Source: Eledone cirrhosa (Eukaryota > Mollusca > Cephalopoda > Octopoda > Eledonidae). From it: a stretch of DNA of 64,000 nt. Shown here piece after piece: positions 30,401 through 46,500 of the stretch; positions within the stretch are counted from its first letter, which is position 1; the number at the start of each line of letters is the position of its first letter. The notes under the pieces are model-generated. The model worked only from the letters and a program-made list of their open reading frames with translations. It made no database searches and had not been told where the DNA came from. The position numbers were made by a program, and so were the translations under genes. Where the stretch lies: positions 28,574,956-28,638,955 of the forward strand of contig OZ024741.1 of NCBI GenBank assembly GCA_964016885.1. Reading direction: 5' to 3'.

Positions 30401-33400
30401 TCCAAGCATGTGGTCCAACACTCTACCGACACTGCCAACCCAAGTATGGTGTCCAACACTCTACCGACACTGCCAACCCAAGCATGGTGTCCAACACTCT
30501 ACCGACACTGCCAACCCAAGCATGGTGTCCAACAGTCTACCGACACTGCCAACCCAAGTATAGTGTCCAACACTCTACCGACACTGCCAACCCAAGCATG
30601 GTGTCCAACACTCTACCGACACTGCCAACCCAAGCATGGTGTCCAACACTCTACCGACACTGCCAACCCAAGCATGGTGTCCAACACTCTACCGACACTG
30701 CCAACCCAAGCATGGTGTCCAACACTCTACCGACACTGCCAACCCAAGCATGGTGTTCAATACTCTACCGACACAGCCAACCCAAGCATAGTGTCCAACA
30801 CTCTACCGACACTGCCAACCCAAGCATGGTGTCCAACAGTCTACCGACACTGCCAACCCAAGCATGGTGTCCAACACTCTACCGACACTGCCAACCCAAG
30901 CATGGTGTCCAACACTCTACCGACACTGCCAATCCAAGCATGTGGTCCAACACTCTACCGACACTGCCAACCCAAGTATGGTGTCCAACACTCTACCGAC
31001 ACTGCCAACCCAAGCATGGTGTCCAACACTCTACCGACACTGCCAACCCAAGCATGGTGTCCAACAGTCTACCGACACTGCCAACCCAAGTATAGTGTCC
31101 AACACTCTACCGACACTGCCAACCCAAGCATGGTGTCCAACACTCTACCGACACTGCCAACCCAAGCATGGTGTCCAACACTCTACCGACACTACCAACC
31201 CAAGCATGGTGTCCAACACTCTACCGACACTGCCAACCCAAGCATGGTGTCCAACACTCTACCGACACAGCCAACCCAAGCATAGTGTCCAACACTCTAC
31301 CGACACTGCCAACCCAAGCATGGTGTCCAACAGTCTACCGACACTGCCAACCCAAGCATGGTGTCCAACACTCTACCGACACTGCCAATCCAAGCATGTG
31401 GTCCAACACTCTACCGACACTGCCAACCCAAGTATGGTGTCCAACACTCTACCGACACTGCCAACCCAAGCATGGTGTCCAACACTCTACCGACACTGCC
31501 AACTCAAGCATGGTGTCCAACAGTCTACCGACACTGCCAACCCAAGCATGGTGTCCAACACTCTACCGACACTGCCAACCCAAGCATGGTCTCCAACACT
31601 CTACCGACACTGCCAACCCAAGCATGGTGTCCAACACTCTACCGACACAGCCAACCCAAGCATAGTGTCCAACACACTACCGACACTGCCAACCCAAGCA
31701 TGGTGTCCAACACTCTACCGACACTGCCAACCCAAGCATGGTGTCCAACACTCTACCGACACTGCCAACCCAAGCATGGTGTCCAACACTCTACCGAGAC
31801 TGCCAACCCAAGCATGGTGTCCAACACTCTACCGACACAGCCAACCCAAGCATAGTGTCCAACACTCTACCGACACTGCCAACCCAAGCATGGTGTCCAA
31901 CACTCTACCGACACTGCCAACCCAAGCATGGTGTCCAACACTCTACCGACACTGCCAACCCAAGCATGGTGTCCAACACTCTACCGACACTGCCAACCCA
32001 AGCATGGTGTCCAACACTCTACCGACACTGCCAACCCAAGCATGGTGTCCAACACTCTACCGACACTGCCAACCCAAGCATGGTGTCCAACACTCTACCG
32101 ACACTGCCAACCCAAGCATGGTGTCCAACACTCTACCGACACTGCCAACCCAAGCATGGTGTCCAACACTCTACCGACACTGCCAACCCAAGCATGGTGT
32201 CCAACACTCTACCGACACTGCCAACCAAAGTATTGTGTCCAACACTCTACGGACACTGCCAACCCAAGCATAGTGTCCAACACTCTACCGACACTGCCAA
32301 CCCAAGCATGGTGTCCAACACTCTACCGACACTGCCAACCCAAGCATGGTGTCCAACACTCTACCGACACTGCCAACCCAAGCATAGTGTCCAACACTCT
32401 ACCGACACTGCCAACCCAAGCATGGTGTCCAACACTCTACCGACACTGCCAACCCAAGCATGGTGTCCAACACTCTACCGACACTGCCAACCCAACCATG
32501 GTGTCCAACACTCTACCGACACTGCCAACCCAAGCATGGTGTCCAACACTCTACCGACACTGCCAACCCAAGCATGGTGTCCAACACTCTAACGACACTG
32601 CCAACCCAAGCATGTGGTCCAACACTCTAACGACACTGCCAACCCAAACATGGGGTCCAACACTCTACCGACACTGCCAACCCAAGCATGGTGTCCAAAA
32701 GTCTACCGACACTGCCAACCCAAGTATAGTGTCCAACACTCTACCGACACTGCCAACCCAAGCATGGTGTCCAACACTCTACCGACACTGCCAACCCAAG
32801 CATGGTGTCCAACACTCTACCGACACTGCCAACCCAAGCATGGTGTCCCACACTCTACCGACACTGCCAACCCAAGCATGGTGTCCAACACTCTACCGAC
32901 ACTGCCAACCCAAGCATGGTGTCCAACACTCTACCGACACTGCCAACCCAAGCATGGTGTCCAACACTCTACCTACACTGCCAACCCAAGCATGGTGTCC
33001 AACACTCTACCGACACAGCCAACCCAAGCATAGTGTCCAACACTCTACCGACACTGCCAACCCAAGCATGGTCTTCAACACTCTACCGACACTGCCAACC
33101 CAAGCATGGTGTCCAACACTCTACCGACACTGCCAACCCAAGCATGGTGTCCAACACTCTACCGACACTGCCAACCCAAGCATGGTGTCCAACACTCTAC
33201 CGACACAGCCAACCCAAGCATGGTGTCCAACACTCTACCGACACTGCCAACCCAAGCATGGTGTCCAACACTCTACCGACACTGCCAACCCAAGCATGGT
33301 GTCCAACACTCTACCGACACTGCCAACCCAAGCATGGTGTCCAACACTCTACCGACACTGCCAACCCAAGCATGGTGTCCAACACTCTACCGACACTGCC

Positions 33401-35240
33401 AACCCAAGCATGGTGTCCAACACTCTACCGACACAGCCAACCCAAGCATAGTGTCCAACACTCTACCGACACTGCCAACCCAAGCATGGTGTCCAACACT
33501 CTACCGACACTGCCAACCCAAGCATGGTGTCCAACACTCTACCGACACTGCCAACCCAAGCATGGTGTCCAACACTCTACCGACACAGCCAACCCAAGCA
33601 TAGTGTCCAACACTCTACCGACACTGCCAACCCAAGCATGGTGTCCAACACTCTACCGACACTGCCAACCCAAGCATGGTGTCCAACACTCTACCGACAC
33701 TGCCAACCCAAGCATGATGTCCAACACTCTACCGACACTGCCAACCCAAGCATGGTGTCCAACACTCTACCGACACAACCAACCCAAGCATAGTGTCCAA
33801 CACTCTACCGACACTGCCAACCCAAGCATGGTGTCCAACACTCTACCGACACTGCCAACCCAAGCATGATGTCCAACACTCTACCGACACTGCCAACCCA
33901 AGCATGGTGTCCAACACTCTACCGACACTGCCAACCCAAGCATGGTGTCCAACACTCTACCGACACTGCCAACCCAAGCATGATGTCCAACACTCTACCG
34001 ACACTGCCAACCCAAGCATGATGTCCAACACTCTACCGACACTGCCAACCCAAGCATGGTGTCCAACACTCTACCGACACTGCCAACCCAAGCATGGTGT
34101 CCAACACTCTACCGACACTGCCAACCCAAGCATGGTGTCCAACACTCTACCGAGACTGCCAACCCAAGCATGGTGTCCAACACTCTACCGACACAGCCAA
34201 CCCAAGCATAGTGTCCAACACTCTACCGACACTGCCAACCCAAGCATGGTGTCCAACACTCTACCGACACTGCCAACCCAAGCATGGTGTCCAACACTCT
34301 ACCGACACTGCCAACCCAAGCATGGTGTCCAACACTCTACCGACACAGCCAACCCAAGCATAGTGTCCAACACTCTACCGACACTGCCAACCCAAGCATG
34401 GTGTCCAACACTCTACCGACACTGCCAACCCAAGCATGGTGTCCAACACTCTACCGACACTGCCAACCCAAGCATGGTGTCCAACACTCTACCGACACTG
34501 CCAACTCAAGCATGGTGTCCAACACTCTACCGACACTGCCAACCAAAGTATTGTGTCCAACACTCTACGGACACTGCCAACCCAAGCATAGTGTCCAACA
34601 CTCTACCGACACTGCCAACCCAAGCATGGTGTCCAACACTCTACCGACACAGCCAACCCAAGCATGGTGTCCAACACTCTACCGACACTGCCAACCAAAG
34701 TATGGTGTCCAACACTCTACCGACACTGCCAACCCAAGCATGGTGTCCAACACTCTACCGACACTGCCAACCAAAGTATGGTGTCCAACACTCTACCGAC
34801 ACTGCCAACCCAAGCATGGTGTCCAACACTCTACCGACACTGCCAACCAAAGTATTGTGTCCAACACTCTACGGACACTGCCAACCCAAGCATAGTGTCC
34901 AACACTCTACCGACACTGCCAACCCAAGCATGGTGTCCAACACTCTACCGACACTGCCAACCCAAGCATGGTGTCCAACACTCTACCGACACTGCCAACC
35001 CAAGCATAGTGTCCAACACTCTACCGACACTGCCAACCCAAGCATGGTGTCCAACACTCTACCGACACTGCCAACCCAAGCATGGTGTCCAACACTCTAC
35101 CGACACTGCCAACCCAAGCATGATGTCCAACACTCTACCGACACTGCCAACCCAAGCATGGTGTCCAACACTCTACCGACACAACCAACCCAAGCATAGT
35201 GTCCAACACTCTACCGACACTGCCAACCCAAGCATGGTGT
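27489..35240. repeat. satellite higher-order repeat, unit H1 (204 monomers)
   Basis: Bounded by a rare monomer with CCAACAATCT at 27489, which returns at 35241 and 43525. The order of variant monomers in H1 is repeated in H2 with few differences, at a shift of 7,752 bases at the left end and 8,094 bases after the local 342-base duplication in H2. Confidence 0.85.
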
Positions 35241-38200
35241 CCAACAATCTACCGACACTGCCAACCCAAGCATGGTGTCCAACACTCTACCGACACTGCC
35301 AACCCAAGCATGTGGTCCAACACTCTACCGACACTGCCAACCCAAGCATGGTGTCCAACACTCTACCGACACTGCCAACCCAAGCATAGTGTCCAACACT
35401 CTACCGACACTGCCAACCCAAGTATGGTGTCCAACACTCTACCGACACTGCCAACCCTAGAATGGTGTCCAACACTCTACCGACAATGCCAACCCAAGCA
35501 TGGTGTCCGACACTCTACCGACACTGCCAACCCAAGCATGGTGTCCAACACTCTATCGACACTGCCAACCCAAGCATGGTGTCCAACACTCTACCGACAC
35601 TGCCAACCCAAGCATGGTGTCCAACACTCTACCGACACTGCCAACACAAACATGGTGTCCAACACTCTACCGACACTGCCAACCCAAGCATGGTGTCCAA
35701 CACTCTACCGACACTGCCAACCCAAGCATAGTGTCCAACACTCTACCGACACTGCCAACCCAAGTATGGTGTCCAACACTCTACCGACACTGCCAACCCT
35801 AGAATGGTGTCCAACACTCTACCGACAATGCCAACCCAAGCATGGTGTCCGACACTCTACCGACACTGCCAACCCAAGCATGGTGTCCAACACTCTATCG
35901 ACACTGCCAACCCAAGCATGGTGTCCAACACTCTACCGACACTGCCAACCCAAGCATGGTGTCCAACACTCTACCGACACTGCCAACACAAACATGGTGT
36001 CCAACACTCTACCGACACTGCCAACCCAAGCATGGTGTCCAACACTCTACCGACACTGCCAACCCAAGTATAGTGTCCAACACTCTACCGACACTGCCAA
36101 CCCAAGCATGGTGTCCAACACTCTACCGACACTGCCAACCCAAGTATAGTGTCCAACACTCTACCGACACTGCCAACCCAAGCATGGTGTCCAACACTCT
36201 ACCGACACTGCCAACCCAAGCATGTGGTCCAACACTCTACCGACACTGCCAACCCAAGCATGGTGTCCAACACTCTACCGACACTGCCAACCCAAGCATG
36301 GTGTCCAACACTCTACCGACACTGCCAACCCAAGCATGGTGTCCAACACTCTACCGACACTGCCAACCCAAGCATGGTGTCCAACACTCTACCGACACTG
36401 CCAACTCAAACCTGGTGTCCAACACTCTACCGACACTGCCAACCCAAGCATGGTGTCCAACACTCTACCGACACTGCCAACCCAAGCATAGTGTCCAACA
36501 CTCTACCGACACTGCCAACCCAAGCATGGTGTCCAACACTCTACCGACACTGCCAACCCAAGTATAGTGTCCAACACTCTACCGACACTGCCAACCCAAG
36601 CATGGTGTCCAACACTCTACCGACACTGCCAACCCAAGCATGTGGTCCAACACTCTACCGACACTGCCAACCCAAGCATGATGTCCAACACTCTACCGAC
36701 ACTGCCAACCCAAGCATGGTGTCCAACACTCTACCGACACTGCCAACTCAAACATGGTGTCCAACACTCTACCGACACTGCCAACCCAAGCATGGTGTCC
36801 AACACTCTACCGACACTGCCAACCCAAGTATAGTGTCCAACACTCTACCGACACTGCCAACCCAAGCATGGTGTCCAACACTCTGCCGACACTGCCAACC
36901 CAAGCATGTGGTCCAACACTCTACCGACACTGCCAACCCAAGCATGGTGTCCAACACTCTACCGACACTGCCAACCCAAGCATGTGGTCCAACACTCAAC
37001 CGACACTGCCAACCCAAGTATAGTGTCCAACACTCTACCGACACTGCCAACCCAAGCATGGTGTCCAACACTCTACCGACACTGCCAACCCAAGTATAGT
37101 GTCCAACACTCTACCGACACTGCCAACCCAAGCATGGTGTCCAACAGTCTACCGACACTGCCAACCCAAGCATGGTGTCCAACACTCTACCGACACTGCC
37201 AACCCTAGAATGGTGTCCAACACTCTACCGACACTGCCAACCCAAGCATGGTGTCCAACACTCTACCGACACTGCCAACCCAAGCATGTGGTCCAACACT
37301 CTACCGACACTGCCAACCCAAGCATGGTGTCCAACACTCTACCGACACTGCTAACCCAAGCATGGTGTCCAACACTCTACCGACACTGCCAACCCAAGCA
37401 TGGTGTCCAACACGCTACCGACACTGCCAACCCAAGCATGATGTCCAACACTCTACCGACACTGCCAACCCAAGCATGTGGTCCAACACTCTACCGACAC
37501 TGCCAACCCAAGCATGGTGTCCAACACTCTACTGACACTGCCAACCCAAGCATGGTGTCCAACACTCTACCGACACTGCCAACCCAAACATGGTGTCCAA
37601 CACTCTACCGACACTGCCAACCCAAGCATGGTGTCCAACACTCTACCGACACTGCCAACCCAAGCATGGTGTCCAACACTCTACCGACACTGCCAACCCA
37701 AGCATGGTGTCCAACACTCTACCGACACTGCCAACCCAAGTATGTGGTCCAACACTCTACCGACACTGCCAACCCAAGCATGGTGTCCAACACTCTACCG
37801 ACACTGCCAACCCAAGCATGCGGTCCAACACTCTACCGACACTGCCAACCCAAGTATGTGGTCCAACACTCTACCGACACTGCCAACCCAAGCATGATGT
37901 CCAACACTCTACCGACACTGCCAACCCAAACATGGTGTCCAACACTCTACCGACACTGCCAACCCAAGCATGGTGTCCAACACTCTACCGACACTGCCAA
38001 CCCAAGCATGGTGTCCAACACTCTACCGACACTGCCAACCCAAGCATGGTGTCCAACACTCTACCGACACAGCCAAGCCAAGCATAGTGTCCAACACTCT
38101 ACCGACACTGCCAACCCAAGCATGGTGTCCAACACTCTACCGACACTGCCAACCCAAGCATGGTGTCCAACACTCTACCGACACAGCCAACCCAAGCATA

Positions 38201-41200
38201 TTGTCCAACACTCTACCGACACTGCCAACCCAAGCATGGTGTCCAACACTCTACCGACACTGCCAACCCAAGCATGGTGTCCAACACTCTACCGACACAG
38301 CCAACCCAAGCATGGTGTCCAACACTCTACCGACACAGCCAACCCAAGCATGGTGTCCAACACTCTACCGACACTGCCAACCCAAGCATGGTGTCCAACA
38401 CTCTACCGACACTGCCAACCCAAGCATGGTGTCCAACACTCTACCGACGCTGCCAACCCAAGCATGGTGTCCAACACTCTACCGACACTGCCAATCCAAG
38501 CATGTGGTCCAACACTCTACCGACACTGCCAACCCAAGTATGGTGTCCAACACTCTACCGACACTGCCAACCCAAGCATGGTGTCCAACACTCTACCGAC
38601 ACTGCCAACCCAAGCATGGTGTCCAACAGTCTACCGACACTGCCAACCCAAGTATAGTGTCCAACACTCTACCGACACTGCCAACCCAAGCATGGTGTCC
38701 AACACTCTACCGACACTGCCAACCCAAGCATGGTGTCCAACACTCTACCGACACTGCCAACCCAAGCATGGTGTCCAACACTCTACCGACACTGCCAACC
38801 CAAGCATGGTGTCCAACACTCTACCGACACTGCCAACCCAAGCATGGTGTTCAATACTCTACCGACACAGCCAACCCAAGCATAGTGTCCAACACTCTAC
38901 CGACACTGCCAACCCAAGCATGGTGTCCAACAGTCTACCGACACTGCCAACCCAAGCATGGTGTCCAACACTCTACCGACACTGCCAACCCAAGCATGGT
39001 GTCCAACACTCTACCGACACTGCCAATCCAAGCATGTGGTCCAACACTCTACCGACACTGCCAACCCAAGTATGGTGTCCAACACTCTACCGACACTGCC
39101 AACCCAAGCATGGTGTCCAACACTCTACCGACACTGCCAACCCAAGCATGGTGTCCAACAGTCTACCGACACTGCCAACCCAAGTATAGTGTCCAACACT
39201 CTACCGACACTGCCAACCCAAGCATGGTGTCCAACACTCTACCGACACTGCCAACCCAAGCATGGTGTCCAACACTCTACCGACACTACCAACCCAAGCA
39301 TGGTGTCCAACACTCTACCGACACTGCCAACCCAAGCATGGTGTCCAACACTCTACCGACACAGCCAACCCAAGCATAGTGTCCAACACTCTACCGACAC
39401 TGCCAACCCAAGCATGGTGTCCAACAGTCTACCGACACTGCCAACCCAAGCATGGTGTCCAACACTCTACCGACACTGCCAATCCAAGCATGTGGTCCAA
39501 CACTCTACCGACACTGCCAACCCAAGTATGGTGTCCAACACTCTACCGACACTGCCAACCCAAGCATGGTGTCCAACACTCTACCGACACTGCCAACTCA
39601 AGCATGGTGTCCAACAGTCTACCGACACTGCCAACCCAAGCATGGTGTCCAACACTCTACCGACACTGCCAACCCAAGCATGGTCTCCAACACTCTACCG
39701 ACACTGCCAACCCAAGCATGGTGTCCAACACTCTACCGACACAGCCAACCCAAGCATAGTGTCCAACACACTACCGACACTGCCAACCCAAGCATGGTGT
39801 CCAACACTCTACCGACACTGCCAACCCAAGCATGGTGTCCAACACTCTACCGACACTGCCAACCCAAGCATGGTGTCCATCACTCTACCGAGACTGCCAA
39901 CCCAAGCATGGTGTCCAACACTCTACCGACACAGCCAACCCAAGCATAGTGTCCAACACTCTACCGACACTGCCAACCCAAGCATGGTGTCCAACACTCT
40001 ACCGACACTGCCAACCCAAGCATGGTGTCCAACACTCTACCGACACTGCCAACCCAAGCATGGTGTCCAACACTCTACCGACACTGCCAACCCAAGCATG
40101 GTGTCCAACACTCTACCGACACTGCCAACCCAAGCATGGTGTCCAACACTCTACCGACACTGCCAACCCAAGCATGGTGTCCAACACTCTACCGACACTG
40201 CCAACCCAAGCATGGTGTCCAACACTCTACCGACACTGCCAACCCAAGCATGGTGTCCAACACTCTACCGACACTGCCAACCCAAGCATGGTGTCCAACA
40301 CTCTACCGACACTGCCAACCAAAGTATTGTGTCCAACACTCTACGGACACTGCCAACCCAAGCATAGTGTCCAACACTCTACCGACACTGCCAACCCAAG
40401 CATGGTGTCCAACACTCTACCGACACTGCCAACCCAAGCATGGTGTCCAACACTCTACCGACACTGCCAACCCAAGCATAGTGTCCAACACTCTACCGAC
40501 ACTGCCAACCCAAGCATGGTGTCCAACACTCTACCGACACTGCCAACCCAAGCATGGTGTCCAACACTCTACCGACACTGCCAACCCAAGCATGGTGTCC
40601 AACACTCTACCGACACTGCCAACCCAAGCATGGTGTCCAACACTCTACCGACACTGCCAACCCAAGCATGGTGTCCAACACTCTAACGACACTGCCAACC
40701 CAAGCATGTGGTCCAACACTCTAACGACACTGCCAACCCAAACATGGGGTCCAACACTCTACCGACACTGCCAACCCAAGCATGGTGTCCAAAAGTCTAC
40801 CGACACTGCCAACCCAAGTATAGTGTCCAACACTCTACCGACACTGCCAACCCAAGCATGGTGTCCAACACTCTACCGACACTGCCAACCCAAGCATGGT
40901 GTCCAACACTCTACCGACACTGCCAACCCAAGCATGGTGTCCCACACTCTACCGACACTGCCAACCCAAGCATGGTGTCCAACACTCTACCGACACTGCC
41001 AACCCAAGCATGGTGTCCAACACTCTACCGACACTGCCAACCCAAGCATGGTGTCCAACACTCTACCTACACTGCCAACCCAAGCATGGTGTCCAACACT
41101 CTACCGACACAGCCAACCCAAGCATAGTGTCCAACACTCTACCGACACTGCCAACCCAAGCATGGTCTTCAACACTCTACCGACACTGCCAACCCAAGCA

Positions 41201-43524
41201 TGGTGTCCAACACTCTACCGACACTGCCAACCCAAGCATGGTGTCCAACACTCTACCGACACTGCCAACCCAAGCATGGTGTCCAACACTCTACCGACAC
41301 AGCCAACCCAAGCATGGTGTCCAACACTCTACCGACACTGCCAACCCAAGCATGGTGTCCAACACTCTACCGACACTGCCAACCCAAGCATGGTGTCCAA
41401 CACTCTACCGACACTGCCAACCCAAGCATGGTGTCCAACACTCTACCGACACTGCCAACCCAAGCATGGTGTCCAACACTCTACCGACACTGCCAACCCA
41501 AGCATGGTGTCCAACACTCTACCGACACAGCCAACCCAAGCATAGTGTCCAACACTCTACCGACACTGCCAACCCAAGCATGGTGTCCAACACTCTACCG
41601 ACACTGCCAACCCAAGCATGGTGTCCAACACTCTACCGACACTGCCAACCCAAGCATGGTGTCCAACACTCTACCGACACAGCCAACCCAAGCATAGTGT
41701 CCAACACTCTACCGACACTGCCAACCCAAGCATGGTGTCCAACACTCTACCGACATTGCCAACCCAAGCATGGTGTCCAACACTCTACCGACACTGCCAA
41801 CCCAAGCATGATGTCCAACACTCTACCGACACTGCCAACCCAAGCATGGTGTCCAACACTCTACCGACACAACCAACCCAAGCATAGTGTCCAACACTCT
41901 ACCGACACTGCCAACCCAAGCATGGTGTCCAACACTCTACCGACACTGCCAACCCAAGCATGATGTCCAACACTCTACCGACACTGCCAACCCAAGCATG
42001 GTGTCCAACACTCTACCGACACTGCCAACCCAAGCATGGTGTCCAACACTCTACCGACACTGCCAACCCAAGCATGATGTCCAACACTCTACCGACACTG
42101 CCAACCCAAGCATGATGTCCAACACTCTACCGACACTGCCAACCCAAGCATGGTGTCCAACACTCTACCGACACTGCCAACCCAAGCATGGTGTCCAACA
42201 CTCTACCGACACTGCCAACCCAAGCATGGTGTCCAACACTCTACCGAGACTGCCAACCCAAGCATGGTGTCCAACACTCTACCGACACAGCCAACCCAAG
42301 CATAGTGTCCAACACTCTACCGACACTGCCAACCCAATCATGGTGTCCAACACTCTACCGACACTGCCAACCCAAGCATGGTGTCCAACACTCTACCGAC
42401 ACTGCCAACCCAAGCATGGTGTCCAACACTCTACCGACACAGCCAACCCAAGCATAGTGTCCAACACTCTACCGACACTGCCAACCCAAGCATGGTGTCC
42501 AACACTCTACCGACACTGCCAACCCAAGCATGGTGTCCAACACTCTACCGACACTGCCAACCCAAGCATGGTGTCCAACACTCTACCGACACTGCCAACT
42601 CAAGCATGGTGTCCAACACTCTACCGACACTGCCAACCAAAGTATTGTGTCCAACACTCTACGGACACTGCCAACCCAAGCATAGTGTCCAACACTCTAC
42701 CGACACTGCCAACCCAAGCATGGTGTCCAACACTCTACCGACACAGCCAACCCAAGCATGGTGTCCAACACTCTACCGACACTGCCAACCAAAGTATGGT
42801 GTCCAACACTCTACCGACACTGCCAACCCAAGCATGGTGTCCAACACTCTACCGACACTGCCAACCAAAGTATGGTGTCCAACACTCTACCGACACTGCC
42901 AACCCAAGCATGGTGTCCAACACTCTACCGACACTGCCAACCAAAGTATTGTGTCCAACACTCTACGGACACTGCCAACCCAAGCATAGTGTCCAACACT
43001 CTACCGACACTGCCAACCCAAGCATGGTGTCCAACACTCTACCGACACTGCCAACCCAAGCATGGTGTCCAACACTCTACCGACACTGCCAACCCAAGCA
43101 TAGTGTCCAACACTCTACCGACACTGCCAACCCAAGCATGGTGTCCAACACTCTACCGACACTGCCAACCCAAGCATGGTGTCCAACACTCTACCGACAC
43201 TGCCAACCCAAGCATGATGTCCAACACTCTACCGACACTGCCAACCCAAGCATGGTGTCCAACACTCTACCGACACAACCAACCCAAGCATAGTGTCCAA
43301 CACTCTACCGACACTGCCAACCCAAGCATGGTGTCCAACACTCTACCGACACTGCCAACCCAAGCATGATGTCCAACACTCTACCGACACTGCCAACCCA
43401 AGCATGGTGTCCAACACTCTACCGACACTGCCAACCCAAGCATGGTGTCCAACAGTCTACCGACACTGCCAACCCAAGCATAGTGTCCAACACTCTACCG
43501 ACACTGCCAACCCAAGCATGGTGT
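35241..43524. repeat. satellite higher-order repeat, unit H2 (218 monomers)
   Basis: Repeats H1 monomer by monomer over about 8 kb, with two gains: 9 monomers (342 bases) near 35462-35803 and 5 monomers near its right end. It differs from H1 by only scattered single substitutions (for example ACCTGG for ACATGG near 36411). Confidence 0.85.
35462..36145. repeat. local 342-base duplication (9 monomers, two copies)
   Basis: 35462-35803 is repeated at 35804-36145, including the marker monomers with CCCTAGAATGG, GACAATGCC, GTCCGACAC and CTCTATCGAC. H1 and H3 have these markers once. Confidence 0.88.
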
Positions 43525-46500
43525 CCAACAATCTACCGACACTGCCAACCCAAGCATGGTGTCCAACACTCTACCGACACTGCCAACCCAAGCATGTGGT
43601 CCAACACTCTACCGACACTGCCAACCCAAGCATGGTGTCCAACACTCTACCGACACTGCCAACCCAAGCATAGTGTCCAACACTCTACCGACACTGCCAA
43701 CCCAAGTATGGTGTCCAACACTCTACCGACACTGCCAACCCTAGAATGGTGTCCAACACTCTACCGACAATGCCAACCCAAGCATGGTGTCCGACACTCT
43801 ACCGACACTGCCAACCCAAGCATGGTGTCCAACACTCTACCGACACTGCCAACCCAAGCATGGTGTCCAACACTCTACCGACACTGCCAACCCAAGCATG
43901 GTGTCCAACACTCTACCGACACTGCCAACTCAAACATGGTGTCCAACACTCTACCGACACTGCCAACCCAAGCATGGTGTCCAACACTCTACCGACACTG
44001 CCAACCCAAGTATAGTGTCCAACACTCTACCGACACTGCCAACCCAAGCATGGTGTCCAACACTCTACCGACACTGCCAACCCAAGTATAGTGTCCAACA
44101 CTCTACCGACACTGCCAACCCAAGCATGGTGTCCAACACTCTACCGACACTGCCAACCCAAGCATAGTGTCCAACACTCTACCGACACTGCCAACCCAAG
44201 CATGGTGTCCAACACTCTACCGACACTGCCAACCCAAGTATAGTGTCCAACACTCTACCGACACTGCCAACCCAACCATGGTGTCCAACACTCTACCGAC
44301 ACTGCCAACCCAAGCATGGTGTCCAACACTCTACCGACACTGCCAACCCAAGCATGGTGTCCAACACTCTACCGACACTGCCAACTCAAACATGGTGTCC
44401 AACACTCTACCGACACTGCCAACCCAAGCATGGTGTCCAACACTCTACCGACACTGCCAACCCAAGCATAGTGTCCAACACTCTACCGACACTGCCAACC
44501 CAAGCATGGTGTCCAACACTCTACCGACACTGCCAACCCAAGTATAGTGTCCAACACTCTACCGACACTGCCAACCCAAGCATGGTGTCCAACACTCTAC
44601 CGACACTGCCAACCCAAGCATGTGGTCCAACACTCTACCGACACTGCCAACCCAAGCATGATGTCCAACACTCTACCGACACTGCCAACCCAAGCATGGT
44701 GTCCAACACTCTACCGACACTGCCAACTCAAACATGGTGTCCAGCACTCTACCGACACTGCCAACCCAAGCATGGTGTCCAACACTCTACCGACACTGCC
44801 AACCCAAGTATAGTGTCCAACACTCTACCGACACTGCCAACCCAAGCATGGTGTCCAACACTCTGCCGACACTGCCAACCCAAGCATGTGGTCCAACACT
44901 CTACCGACACTGCCAACCCAAGCATGGTGTCCAACACTCTACCGACACTGCCAACCCAAGCATGTGGTCCAACACTCAACCGACACTGCCAACCCAAGTA
45001 TAGTGTCCAACACTCTACCGACACTGCCAACCCAAGCATGGTGTCCAACACTCTACCGACACTGCCAACCCAAGTATAGTGTCCAACACTCTACCGACAC
45101 TGCCAACCCAAGCATGGTGTCCAACAGTCTACCGACACTGCCAACCCAAGCATGGTGTCCAACACTCTACCGACACTGCCAACCCTAGAATGGTGTCCAA
45201 CACTCTACCGACACTGCCAACCCAAGCATGGTGTCCAACACTCTACCGACACTGCCAACCCAAGCATGTGGTCCAACACTCTACCGACACTGCCAACCCA
45301 AGCATGGTGTCCAACACTCTACCGACACTGCTAACCCAAGCATGGTGTCCAACACTCTACCGACACTGCCAACCCAAGCATGGTGTCCAACACTCTACCG
45401 ACACTGCCAACCCAAGCATGATGTCCAACACTCTACCGACACTGCCAACCCAAGCATGTGGTCCAACACTCTACCGACACTGCCAACCCAAGCATGGTGT
45501 CCAACACTCTACTGACACTGCCAACCCAAGCATGGTGTCCAACACTCTACCGACACTGCCAACCCAAACATGGTGTCCAACACTCTACCGACACTGCCAA
45601 CCCAAGCATGGTGTCCAACACTCTACCGACACTGCCAACCCAAGTATAGTGTCCAACACTCTACCGACACTGCCAACCCAAGCATGGTGTCCAACACTCT
45701 ACCGACACTGCCAACCCAAGTATGGTGTCCAACACTCTACCGACACTGCCAACCCAAGTATGTGGTCCAACACTCTACCGACACTGCCAACCCAAGCATG
45801 GTGTCCAACACTCTACCGACACTGCCAACCCAAGCATGCGGTCCAACACTCTACCGACACTGCCAACCCAAGTATGTGGTCCAACACTCTACCGACACTG
45901 CCAACCCAAGCATGATGTCCAACACTCTACCGACACTGCCAACCCAAACATGGTGTCCAACACTCTACCGACACTGCCAACCCAAGCATGGTGTCCAACA
46001 CTCTACCGACACTGCCAACCCAAGCATGGTGTCCAACACTCTACCGACACTGCCAACCCAAGCATGGTGTCCAACACTCTACCGACACAGCCAAGCCAAG
46101 CATAGTGTCCAACACTCTACCGACACTGCCAACCCAAGCATGGTGTCCAACACTCTACCGACACTGCCAACCCAAGCATGGTGTCCAACACTCTACCGAC
46201 ACAGCCAACCCAAGCATATTGTCCAACACTCTACCGACACTGCCAACCCAAGCATGGTGTCCAACACTCTACCGACACAGCCAACCCAAGCATATTGTCC
46301 AACACTCTACCGACACTGCCAACCCAAGCATGGTGTCCAACACTCTACCGACACTGCCAACCCAAGCATGGTGTCCAACACTCTACCGACACAGCCAACC
46401 CAAGCATGGTGTCCAACACTCTACCGACACAGCCAACCCAAGCATGGTGTCCAACACTCTACCGACACAGCCAACCCAAGCATGGTGTCCAACACTCTAC

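Noticed and set aside
29005..31095. A 696-codon plus-strand open frame, and dozens of similar frames, as repeat-protein genes
   Set aside because: All are the 38-residue reading of the 38-bp satellite, appear in all three plus frames alike, and start and stop at single-base monomer variants. No separate coding signal was seen.
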